Source: Sediminibacterium sp. (GTDB taxonomy: Bacteria; Bacteroidota; Bacteroidia; Chitinophagales; Chitinophagaceae). Taken from it: DNA of 18,047 nt. Below, piece after piece: positions 1 to 6,551 of the stretch (within the stretch, counting starts at the first letter, position 1; each line of letters begins with the position of its first letter). Under the pieces are notes generated by a model. That model was not told the DNA's origin. It was given only the letters and a program-made list of their open reading frames with translations, and did no database searches. Location: the NCBI GenBank assembly GCA_017987615.1, contig JAGNTI010000008.1, positions 1-18,047 of the forward strand, given 5' to 3'. Position numbers and translations under genes: made by a program.

Positions 1-296
1 GCCACAATAAAACAGGACAGTGTAGAAATATTAAACGTATTTTTTCCATCCCCACCCGTACCCACAATATCCAGTAAATCATGCGTTCCTAAATTTACAG
101 GAACAGCCAGCTCAAGTAAGGCATCTCTAAAACCTTGTAGTTCCGCAATGGTAATGCTGCGCATTAAAAACACAGTCATTAGAGAAGCTAATTCGCTATC
201 ATTATAGGCACCCGAAGACATAGACAGTAAAAGATCTTTAGCTGCCGCTCTAGTTAGCGTTTTGTGTTCGAATAAATATTGTAAAATCTTTTTCAT
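1..296 (-). CDS. trpD: Anthranilate phosphoribosyltransferase, N-terminal part (cut by window edge)
   Basis: This enzyme transfers the phosphoribosyl group of PRPP to anthranilate, the second step of tryptophan synthesis in the cytosol. The first 98 codons lie here, read from an ATG at 296-294, and the rest is beyond position 1. The N-terminal part fits the small helical domain of the family. Residues 77-92 carry the PRPP/pyrophosphate-binding signature DIVGTGGDG followed by TFNIST, which is diagnostic for TrpD within the nucleoside phosphorylase-like class III transferases. The ATG overlaps the trpG TGA by four bases (ATGA), so translation is probably coupled to trpG. Being the third gene of trpE-trpG-trpD, it should be controlled by the attenuator upstream of trpE. 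Identification is firm; the length and the genes that follow cannot be seen. Confidence 0.95.
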   Translation of the reverse strand, partial: MKKILQYLFEHKTLTRAAAKDLLLSMSSGAYNDSELASLMTVFLMRSITIAELQGFRDALLELAVPVNLGTHDLLDIVGTGGDGKNTFNISTLSCFIV

Positions 297-859
297 TTTA
301 ATAACCAGTTTTTAATAACCGTTTCGCCACTTGGCGTTAAAACACTTTCTGGATGGAATTGAACACCACAAACATCATACACAGTATGCTCAATGGCCAT
401 AATCAATCCGTTTTCATCGGTGGCCGTTACTTTTAGCACATCTGGCAAGTCTTTGCTTGCAATAACCCAACTATGATAACGTCCTACTTCGACACTATCT
501 TCTAAACCATTGAATAAATAATTAGTGTTATCAATTTTTATGGGGGTAGCAACACCATGATATACCGTAGTTAAATTTTCTAGTGTAGCACCAAACGCCT
601 CACCAATGGCCTGATGACCAAGGCAAACACCAAGTATAGATTTAGACGCAGCATACTGCTTAATTAATGGAAGCAGCAGCCCCGCTTCTGATGGAATACC
701 TGGCCCTGGAGACAATATAATTTTATCGTACTCCGCAACCTCTTCTAGCGTAATTTGATCATTTCTAACAACTGTCACTTTTTGATTCGTTATTTTTTCA
801 ACGAGGTGTACTAGGTTGTATGTAAATGAATCATAATTATCAAAAACCAATATTTTCAT
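293..859 (-). CDS. trpG: Anthranilate synthase component II (glutamine amidotransferase)
   Basis: This subunit hydrolyses glutamine and passes ammonia to TrpE, so that chorismate becomes anthranilate. The 188-residue protein is a single class I glutamine amidotransferase domain of normal length. Visible motifs are the oxyanion region LSPGPG (residues 49-54), the nucleophile elbow GVCLGHQ with Cys79, and FHPES with the catalytic pair His169 and Glu171. It is not fused to TrpE or TrpD, unlike in some bacteria. In many bacteria a TrpG-like subunit also serves PabB in folate synthesis; the position between trpE and trpD argues for a tryptophan role here, but dual use cannot be excluded. It starts 11 bases after the trpE stop codon and its TGA overlaps the trpD ATG. 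Confidence 0.96.
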   Translation of the reverse strand: MKILVFDNYDSFTYNLVHLVEKITNQKVTVVRNDQITLEEVAEYDKIILSPGPGIPSEAGLLLPLIKQYAASKSILGVCLGHQAIGEAFGATLENLTTVYHGVATPIKIDNTNYLFNGLEDSVEVGRYHSWVIASKDLPDVLKVTATDENGLIMAIEHTVYDVCGVQFHPESVLTPSGETVIKNWLLK

Positions 860-870
860 ACCAACTACTT

Positions 871-2277
871 TTATATTCCAGCAGCTAAAACCACTGCTCG
901 TTTTAATGCATTTAATTTATTGTTCACTTCTTGCAATTCACTTTCAGGACTGGATGAAACAACCACACCTGCCCCTGCTTGATAATAGAGTGTATTGTCT
1001 TTACTTAAAAAGCTACGAATCATAATGGCATGGTTAAAATCACCATTAAAGCCTACAAAGCCAATAGCGCCACCATAATAGCCGCGTGCCGTTGGTTCCA
1101 ACCCGTCTATAATTTCTAGTGCCTTAAATTTTGGCGCACCACTTAATGTACCGGCAGGAAATGTTTGCGCTAACACACTAAACGGATTTGCATCAGCTCC
1201 TAATGTGCCCACCACTTCGCTCACCAAATGAATCACATGCGAATAAAATTTGACCTGCTTGAACTGACTAACCGTTACCGCAGTGCATGACCTACTTAAA
1301 TCATTACGCGCAAGATCAACAAGCATTACATGCTCTGCATTTTCTTTGGCGTCTTCTAATAGTTTTGCAGAAAGCGCTTTATCTTCCTCATCATTTCCTG
1401 TTCTTTTAAATGTTCCTGCAATTGGATGCATCACGGCTTTATTGTTTCGAACAATTAGCTGCGCTTCTGGAGATGACCCCATTAATTTATAATCACCATA
1501 ATCAAAGAAAAATAAATACGGTGAAGGATTAACGCTCCTTAAAGCGCGGTATACATTAAACTCATCTCCTTTAAAGGACTGTTCAAATCTTCTACTGAGT
1601 ACAATTTGAAAAACATCCCCACGTAAACAGTGTTGAATACCTTTTTCTACCATGGCCTTATACGCGTCGTCTGTAACATTTGAACGCTCATCACCAACTG
1701 GGTTAAATGGAAACTGCGGCACGTCTTTGTTTCGAATAAGGGATTCGATAAGTGAAGTGTCTGCTTCTTCGCTTGCTAGCAAATTTTGACAAATAAATAA
1801 TTCGTCTTTATAATGATCAAATACAATAACGTACTGATACAACCTATAACGAATGAGTGGAATATTTGTGTTTTTTGCTTCGGAAAATGAAATGGTTTCA
1901 AATAAAGGAATAGCATCAAAACTGGTATACCCAAATAATCCTTGGGCAAAATTAGTTTCTTTGTGCGCATGGGGCACCACTTGGTAGCCCTGCATATAAC
2001 TCCACAACTGTTGATCGATTTGTGAACCAGCTACCTCCTTTTTTATAGGATCTTGGTTGGGATATTTTAGTTCGATGGTTTTTGAATCTCTAACTTCAAT
2101 ACCACCAATAGCATTAATACATATAAAAGAGTAGCTATTTTCTGCAACATGAGCATCGGTACTTTCTAGTAAGATCGTATCTCTAAAACGGTCTCTTAAA
2201 CGCAGGTAAATACTAACGGGCGTATACACATCCGCTAACATTCTTTTGCTCTCTGTACGTAAATCAATTTTTTTCAT
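871..2277 (-). CDS. trpE: Anthranilate synthase component I
   Basis: The large subunit binds chorismate and, with ammonia from TrpG, makes anthranilate, the committed step of tryptophan synthesis. At 468 residues it has normal length. The N-terminal domain holds LLEST at residues 36-40; in characterised TrpE proteins the LLES motif forms part of the tryptophan feedback site, so feedback inhibition is inferred. The C-terminal chorismate-binding domain shows GDVFQIVLSRRF, PIAGTFKRTG, HVMLVDLARNDL and PAGTLSGAPK followed by YYGGAIGF, all typical of TrpE. PabB and isochorismate synthases share this fold, but the LLES motif, the trpG/trpD neighbours and the Trp-codon attenuator upstream make TrpE the clear choice. 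The ATG lies 12 bases after the attenuator hairpin and has no Shine-Dalgarno sequence. Confidence 0.96.
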   Translation of the reverse strand: MKKIDLRTESKRMLADVYTPVSIYLRLRDRFRDTILLESTDAHVAENSYSFICINAIGGIEVRDSKTIELKYPNQDPIKKEVAGSQIDQQLWSYMQGYQVVPHAHKETNFAQGLFGYTSFDAIPLFETISFSEAKNTNIPLIRYRLYQYVIVFDHYKDELFICQNLLASEEADTSLIESLIRNKDVPQFPFNPVGDERSNVTDDAYKAMVEKGIQHCLRGDVFQIVLSRRFEQSFKGDEFNVYRALRSVNPSPYLFFFDYGDYKLMGSSPEAQLIVRNNKAVMHPIAGTFKRTGNDEEDKALSAKLLEDAKENAEHVMLVDLARNDLSRSCTAVTVSQFKQVKFYSHVIHLVSEVVGTLGADANPFSVLAQTFPAGTLSGAPKFKALEIIDGLEPTARGYYGGAIGFVGFNGDFNHAIMIRSFLSKDNTLYYQAGAGVVVSSSPESELQEVNNKLNALKRAVVLAAGI

Positions 2278-2280
2278 AGG

Positions 2281-2318
2281 ATATAAATAAAAAGCCCCGA
2301 CTTATGATCGGGGCTTTT
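2281..2318 (-). terminator. trp attenuator: intrinsic terminator
   Basis: On the minus strand an 11-bp stem (plus-strand arms 2290-2300 and 2308-2318, core GCCCCGA/TCGGGGC) closes a 7-base loop and is followed by a U-rich tract, TTTTTATTTATAT in DNA form. This has the form of a rho-independent terminator, yet it sits just before the trpE start codon, so it is best read as the terminator arm of an attenuator. The 5' arm can instead pair with an upstream segment inside the leader peptide gene. No other terminator is visible after ispD, so it may also stop transcripts coming from the operon upstream. Confidence 0.9.
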
Positions 2319-2362
2319 GAAATTATTCAAAAAGTAGTGGACAGGCCATTACAATCCCCGAT
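2307..2362 (-). promoter_or_regulatory. trp attenuator: antiterminator and competing pairings
   Basis: Plus-strand CCCCGAT at 2356-2362 is the exact complement of ATCGGGG at 2307-2313, giving a 7-bp antiterminator that uses the 5' arm of the terminator. The upstream segment lies inside the last codons of the leader peptide gene (Asn16 to Leu18), so a ribosome at the leader stop codon would cover it, while a ribosome stalled on the Trp codons would leave it free. Two further pairings can compete. CAATC/GATTG (2352-2364) forms a small hairpin that hides the antiterminator segment. The Trp-codon stretch 2379-2387 pairs over 9 bp, with one G-U, to 2332-2340. The regulatory scheme is inferred from these complementarities and the classic E. 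coli model. Confidence 0.82.
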
Positions 2363-2408
2363 TGGAGTTAGTATGCCACCACCACTTGTTATTTAATACT
2401 TGAACCAT
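2349..2408 (-). CDS. trpL: trp operon leader peptide with three consecutive Trp codons
   Basis: A 19-codon reading frame starts at an ATG at 2408-2406 and ends at TAA at 2351-2349. It encodes MVQVLNNKWWWHTNSNRGL. Codons 9 to 11 (2384-2376) are all TGG, a striking cluster for the rarest amino acid, placed before a terminator and a tryptophan biosynthesis gene. The peptide itself probably has no function; its translation would sense charged tRNA-Trp. With little charged tRNA-Trp, the ribosome stalls on the TGG run, the antiterminator forms and trpE is transcribed. With ample tryptophan the ribosome reaches the stop codon and the terminator forms. The start lies only five bases after the -7 promoter element, so the mRNA may be leaderless. 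The symbol is given by function; sequence homology to E. coli TrpL is not claimed. Confidence 0.88.
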   Translation of the reverse strand: MVQVLNNKWWWHTNSNRGL

Positions 2409-2413
2409 GGATA

Positions 2414-2446
2414 CAAATTTAAGAAAGATTGACGGGTTAGGCCAAT
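2414..2446 (-). promoter_or_regulatory. Predicted promoter of the trp operon (Bacteroidota type)
   Basis: On the minus strand TAAATTTG (plus 2414-2421) matches the Bacteroidota -7 consensus TAnnTTTG exactly. ATTG (plus 2443-2446) lies 21 bases upstream, within the known spacing, and matches TTTG at three of four positions. Transcription would begin a few bases after the G, close to or at the leader ATG at 2408. The promoter lies entirely in the short gap after ispD. Confidence 0.7.
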
Positions 2447-2453
2447 TTTTTTT

Positions 2454-3116
2454 CTAGAAAAGGGATTCGGCCACAATTAAATCTTGGGGGCGTGTAATCT
2501 TAAGATTACTATACTCCCCTTCTATTAAACGAACCGTGTGCCCTGCGGCTTCCACCACGGTAGCTTCATCGGTAAAGCTAGCCTGGTAGGGCTGTTCAAA
2601 AGCAGGCAATAATAGGGTGCTTAAAAAGGTTTGTGGGGTTTGTATGATTTTAACCAGGTTTCGGTCCACAACCTGGTGGGTATCCCCTGAAATAAGCCTT
2701 ATACTATCGGTAGCAGTAACAGCTGGTATAGCCGACCCGTGAACCAGGGCCTGTTCGTAGCATTTTTTAATTAAATCACTAGACACGAGGCATCTTACCC
2801 CATCATGCACAAAAATTACGCCTGGCTCTTTAATAGCCTTTAAACCATTTTTTACAGAATCAAATCTGGTTGCACCACCCGCAATAAACTGAATATGCGA
2901 AAGTTGGGCAGGTTCAAAATAAGTAGCCGCTTCCTCCAAATAAGAAGCTGGCAATACCAGAACAATTTGAATATCGTAATAGGCATAAAAAAACTGTTGC
3001 ACGGTATGCCAAATGATGGGCCTACCTTTCAAATGCAAAAATTGTTTAGGCACATCCGTACCCATTCTTACACCTGACCCACCCGCAACAATTACTGCCG
3101 TTTTTTTCATTGTCAT
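2454..3116 (-). CDS. ispD: 2-C-methyl-D-erythritol 4-phosphate cytidylyltransferase
   Basis: IspD joins CTP and methylerythritol phosphate to form CDP-methylerythritol in the non-mevalonate isoprenoid pathway, so the host probably uses the MEP route. The 220-residue protein has normal length and a Rossmann-like nucleotidyltransferase fold. The CTP-binding loop is visible near the N-terminus as GGSGVRMG followed by PKQF, with the Arg and Lys expected to hold the phosphates. FVHDGVR (around residue 100) and a central TATDSI segment also fit the family. Its ATG follows the TAA of the asparaginase gene with no gap. A second ATG two codons later (MTMKK) is an equally possible start, since many family members begin near the VIVAGG strand. 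No terminator of its own is seen before the trp promoter. Confidence 0.93.
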   Translation of the reverse strand: MTMKKTAVIVAGGSGVRMGTDVPKQFLHLKGRPIIWHTVQQFFYAYYDIQIVLVLPASYLEEAATYFEPAQLSHIQFIAGGATRFDSVKNGLKAIKEPGVIFVHDGVRCLVSSDLIKKCYEQALVHGSAIPAVTATDSIRLISGDTHQVVDRNLVKIIQTPQTFLSTLLLPAFEQPYQASFTDEATVVEAAGHTVRLIEGEYSNLKITRPQDLIVAESLF

Positions 3117-4064
3117 TTATTTATAAATAGCTATTGCAGACTCGCCTTTACTATTTTGAAATGCGCGGTACATACCTGCACTATTAAACACCATCGCCGT
3201 ATTGCCTTTGGCATCTACACCAATCATTCCGCCTTCACCATTAAGTGCCATTAATTTTTCATGCACGACTACTTCCATAGCAGCTTGTAAACTAAGGCCT
3301 TTATATTCCATGAGGCAACTAACATCGTAAGCTGCAACGGATCTGATAAACATTTCGCCATGACCCGTACAACTTATTGCACAGGTTTTATTGTTGGCAT
3401 AGGTTCCACTTCCAATAATAGGACTATCGCCAATACGCCCATATTTTTTATTGGTCATACCACCTGTAGAAGTTGCGCCAGCAATATTCCCAAGACTGTC
3501 ACATGCAACAGCACCCACGGTTCCAAACTTTTTATCTTTTAATAATTCCTCTAGGTGATGATTGGTATGATCTAGTGAATAGGAATCAGAATCGCGAATA
3601 GCTTTCCACTGATCATATCTAAATTGAGAATAAAAATATTCGTCGGGCGCTAACACCACACCTTGCTTGATTGCAAAATCGTTGGCGCCTTTACCACTTA
3701 AAAAAACGTGGTTGCTATTACGCATCACTTCGGTAGCGAGCTGAATAGGATTTTTAACATTGCGAACTGCGGCGATAGCCCCTGCTTCTAATGTAGCGCC
3801 GTCCATAATGGCAGCGTCCATTTCTTGTAATCCTTTTTTGGTAAACACACTACCCTTTCCTGCGTTAAATAAAATATTATTTTCTAGCGTAAAAATAGAT
3901 GCCTGAATTGCATCCACCGCAGAACCTCCATTTTTCAAGATGGAATAACCTGCATCCATCGCTTCTTGCAATCCGTTTTGATAGGCCTGCTCTAGCGCAG
4001 GAGACATATCTTCTTTTAAGATAGTACCTGCTCCTCCATGTATAACCAATGAAAATTGTTGCAT
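3117..4064 (-). CDS. iaaA: Isoaspartyl peptidase / plant-type L-asparaginase (Ntn hydrolase)
   Basis: The family cleaves isoaspartyl dipeptides and, less efficiently, L-asparagine; it matures by cutting itself just before a threonine that becomes the nucleophile of the beta chain. The 315-residue sequence has the typical start LVIHGGAGTI. The cleavage site is KKFGTVGAVA, giving Thr182 as nucleophile, and is followed by ATSTGGMTNKKYGRIGDSP and GSGTYA, the substrate-binding region. No signal peptide is visible, so it is probably cytosolic, unlike the lysosomal or periplasmic glycosylasparaginase relatives. It lies 14 bases after the heptose kinase gene and abuts ispD, so it is probably co-transcribed with them, though no shared pathway is obvious. 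The exact substrate preference cannot be told from sequence. Confidence 0.88.
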   Translation of the reverse strand: MQQFSLVIHGGAGTILKEDMSPALEQAYQNGLQEAMDAGYSILKNGGSAVDAIQASIFTLENNILFNAGKGSVFTKKGLQEMDAAIMDGATLEAGAIAAVRNVKNPIQLATEVMRNSNHVFLSGKGANDFAIKQGVVLAPDEYFYSQFRYDQWKAIRDSDSYSLDHTNHHLEELLKDKKFGTVGAVACDSLGNIAGATSTGGMTNKKYGRIGDSPIIGSGTYANNKTCAISCTGHGEMFIRSVAAYDVSCLMEYKGLSLQAAMEVVVHEKLMALNGEGGMIGVDAKGNTAMVFNSAGMYRAFQNSKGESAIAIYK

Positions 4065-4078
4065 AGTTTACTATTTAA

Positions 4079-5068
4079 TTAAGCCAATAGTAGTTTACAT
4101 TCAGCAAGTAAACGCGATTTATTAATAGCCGCGGTACCTACTTCTTCACAAACAAGTCCACCTGCAATGTTGGCCATTTCAGTGGCGAGTTCAATATTTT
4201 TTGTTGCTGCATATACTAGTGACGCAACAGCAATAACGGTATCGCCTGCCCCACTTACATCTGCAATGGATCTAACGTGTGTAGGAATAATTTTTGCAGT
4301 ATCACCCGTGTCATAAAACATTCCTTTTTCTGACAAAGTGATAAGCGATATTTGATGTGCTAAATGCGTTTTAAGTGCCGCATGTACCGCTCTTAAATTA
4401 TCGAGTGTAACAGAAGCGATAGGCACTTGCAATCCTTCTTTAACTTCTTTCAAATTAGGTTTAAAAAGTGTTACACCTTTATATGCTAAAAAGTTATTTT
4501 TTTTAGGATCTACAGACATAACAATATTTCGTGCGGTGCAAATAGCAATAGCTGCCTCAATAAATGTTGGCGTTAAAACCCCTTTGTCATAATCTTCAAA
4601 AATAACAACGTCTGGATTTTTTGCATCTAAGCAAGCAACGAATTTTTGTAGCAATACCGCTTCAATATCAGTACTAATTGGCGTTGTAATTTCTGCATCA
4701 AGGCGCATCATTTGCTGATTGCGACTCATTACACGCGTTTTATTGGTAGTAATGCGGGAAGCATGTGTAAGTAAATAACTGGTGTCAATATGGTCTGCTT
4801 CAAATAACGATTGAAGTAAAGCACCATCTGCATCTGAACCAATTACGGATACGATGGTTGTTTGCGCTCCCAGTGCAACTGTGTTTAAAGCTACATTGGC
4901 AGCACCACCTACGCGGTGTTCTTTACGCTGAAGTGCCACAACCGGCACGGGCGCTTCTGGAGATATACGGTCTACCTGACCCCACCAATAGGTATCAAGC
5001 ATAACGTCTCCAATGATTACAACTTTTAGCTTGCTAAAGTCTATGAAAAGTTGGTCAAAATTTGTCAT
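4079..5068 (-). CDS. rfaE1: D-glycero-beta-D-manno-heptose-7-phosphate kinase (kinase-only form)
   Basis: A PfkB-family sugar kinase that phosphorylates heptose 7-phosphate at C1 on the way to ADP-heptose, used for lipopolysaccharide core or other heptose-containing glycans. The 329 residues match only the kinase domain of E. coli HldE; the C-terminal nucleotidyltransferase domain is absent, so that step must be encoded elsewhere. Visible features are GDVMLDTYWWG (20-30) and SPEAPVPV (36-43), typical of RfaE; HRVGGAANVALN (51-62), the sugar-binding motif; VDPKK (186-190); and DVSGAGD (270-276) with Asp276 as catalytic base. Ribokinase or ADP-dependent kinases share the fold, but the SPEAPVPV segment strongly favours the heptose kinase. 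It begins two bases after the permease stop codon. Confidence 0.88.
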   Translation of the reverse strand: MTNFDQLFIDFSKLKVVIIGDVMLDTYWWGQVDRISPEAPVPVVALQRKEHRVGGAANVALNTVALGAQTTIVSVIGSDADGALLQSLFEADHIDTSYLLTHASRITTNKTRVMSRNQQMMRLDAEITTPISTDIEAVLLQKFVACLDAKNPDVVIFEDYDKGVLTPTFIEAAIAICTARNIVMSVDPKKNNFLAYKGVTLFKPNLKEVKEGLQVPIASVTLDNLRAVHAALKTHLAHQISLITLSEKGMFYDTGDTAKIIPTHVRSIADVSGAGDTVIAVASLVYAATKNIELATEMANIAGGLVCEEVGTAAINKSRLLAECKLLLA

Positions 5069-5070
5069 GT

Positions 5071-6486
5071 TTATTTTTTATTACTTCGCACTGCAAGGTA
5101 ATACAAAGGAATGCCTAATAGTGCAATAATGAGCCCAGGCCATGTAAAATTAGGCTTATAAATGATCAATAATACACAAAACAGGGTTCCCATTAAAACA
5201 TAGATAGCCGGTAAAACAGGATAACCTACCGCTTTATAAGGACGCTCCATTTCTGGGCGTTTTTTGCGTAAAATAAAGATGCCTATAATGGTTAATACAT
5301 AAAATATCACCACAATAAATGAAACCATATCTAGTAGGTCGCCATATTTACCACTTAAGCATAATAGCGCTGCTACCACACATTGTGCCCATAAGGCCCA
5401 CTCTGGTACTGCATTTTTATTAAGGGTAGATGCCTTTTTAAAAAACAAACCATCTTGTGCCATGGTGTAATACACCCTTGCACCAGCTAATATTAGACCG
5501 TTGTTACAGCCAAACGTAGAAATCATAATCATGACTGCAATTACATAAGTACCTATATTTCCAAAAATAGCATTCGCGGAAGATACAGCTACCCTGTCTG
5601 CTGGTGCGTGTGCAATATCATTTAATGGAAGCACACTGATGTACATGAGGTTAGCAGATACATAAATAATGGTAACAATGAGTGTACCTAAAAATAAACT
5701 GAGTCCAATATTGCGTTTTGGATTTTTAATTTCACCTGCAATAAATGTTACGTTATTCCATGCGTCACTACTAAAAATTGAACCCACCATTGAAGCCGCG
5801 ATGGCGCCAAAAATAGCAAGACCTATAACGGGTGTAGTACTATTGTCTGCAGCAATGGTTTTCATAGACCAAGCGTCCTGCCAATTGGCATTCCAAATTT
5901 CTGATTTAGCGGCCAGTAAAAAACCAAAGCCGATGAGTCCAAAAAGAGAAACAAGTTTGGTTACCGTAAAAGTGGTTTGAATGAGCTTACCACCCTGTAC
6001 CCCTTTGGTATTGATATAGGTTAATAAAATAATAATGGCGATGGAGACCAGCTGTGCCGGATAAATTTTTAGTACCCCCAACTGAAAAATAATATTGGCA
6101 TCCGTCATTTCTAATGCTGGAAAGAAGTAGCCCGCAAATTTACTAAACGCGACACCCACGGCTGCGATGGTGCCGGTTTGAATTACCGAAAAAAAGCTCC
6201 AACCATATAAAAATCCAAGAAGTGGATTGTAAGACTCTTTTAAGTACACGTACTGACCTCCTGCTTTTGGGAACATGGCACTTAGCTCGCCATAACTTAA
6301 AGCCGCTGTTAGCGTCATAAAGCCCGTTATAAGCCATACTGCTACTAACCAGCCTGCAGAGCCCACATTGCGGGTAATATCTGCACTTACAATAAAGATA
6401 CCAGAACCAATCATGCTACCAGCCACAATCATGGTGGCGTCCAGTAACCCTAATGATGGTTTAAAATCAGTTGTAGTTGTACTCAT
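5071..6486 (-). CDS. APC-superfamily amino acid permease (SLC7/LAT-like)
   Basis: An inner-membrane transporter of 471 residues with about twelve hydrophobic segments, the usual size for the amino acid-polyamine-organocation family. TM1 carries the substrate-binding unwound motif GSMIGSGIF (residues 23-31). After TM2 comes YGELSAMFPKAGGQYVYLKE (65-84), a signature of the L-type/SteT-like branch that exchanges amino acids. The C-terminus ends shortly after the last TM in basic residues. Substrate is not predictable; serine/threonine or broad neutral amino acid exchange is plausible for this branch. It appears to be the first gene of a tight four-gene operon with the heptose kinase, asparaginase and ispD. 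Its ATG follows a run of eight T that ends the hairpin downstream of ompH, so it has almost no independent 5' leader. The next Met (19) lies in TM1, which supports the ATG chosen. Confidence 0.87.
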   Translation of the reverse strand: MSTTTTDFKPSLGLLDATMIVAGSMIGSGIFIVSADITRNVGSAGWLVAVWLITGFMTLTAALSYGELSAMFPKAGGQYVYLKESYNPLLGFLYGWSFFSVIQTGTIAAVGVAFSKFAGYFFPALEMTDANIIFQLGVLKIYPAQLVSIAIIILLTYINTKGVQGGKLIQTTFTVTKLVSLFGLIGFGFLLAAKSEIWNANWQDAWSMKTIAADNSTTPVIGLAIFGAIAASMVGSIFSSDAWNNVTFIAGEIKNPKRNIGLSLFLGTLIVTIIYVSANLMYISVLPLNDIAHAPADRVAVSSANAIFGNIGTYVIAVMIMISTFGCNNGLILAGARVYYTMAQDGLFFKKASTLNKNAVPEWALWAQCVVAALLCLSGKYGDLLDMVSFIVVIFYVLTIIGIFILRKKRPEMERPYKAVGYPVLPAIYVLMGTLFCVLLIIYKPNFTWPGLIIALLGIPLYYLAVRSNKK

Positions 6487-6518
6487 AAAAAAAAGTTCTG
6501 TTGGTTAAAACAGAACTT
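6487..6518 (-). terminator. Hairpin terminator after ompH, touching the permease start
   Basis: AAGTTCTG (plus 6493-6500) and CAGAACTT (6511-6518) form a perfect 8-bp stem with a 10-base loop. On the minus strand it is followed by T residues that run straight into the permease ATG at 6486. It fits an intrinsic terminator of the OmpH-like gene, of modest strength because the stem has only three G-C pairs. Read-through, or translation control by the hairpin, could set permease operon expression. Confidence 0.75.
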
Positions 6519-6551
6519 CAAGATAATTAAAAAAAATAAGAAAGTAGACCC

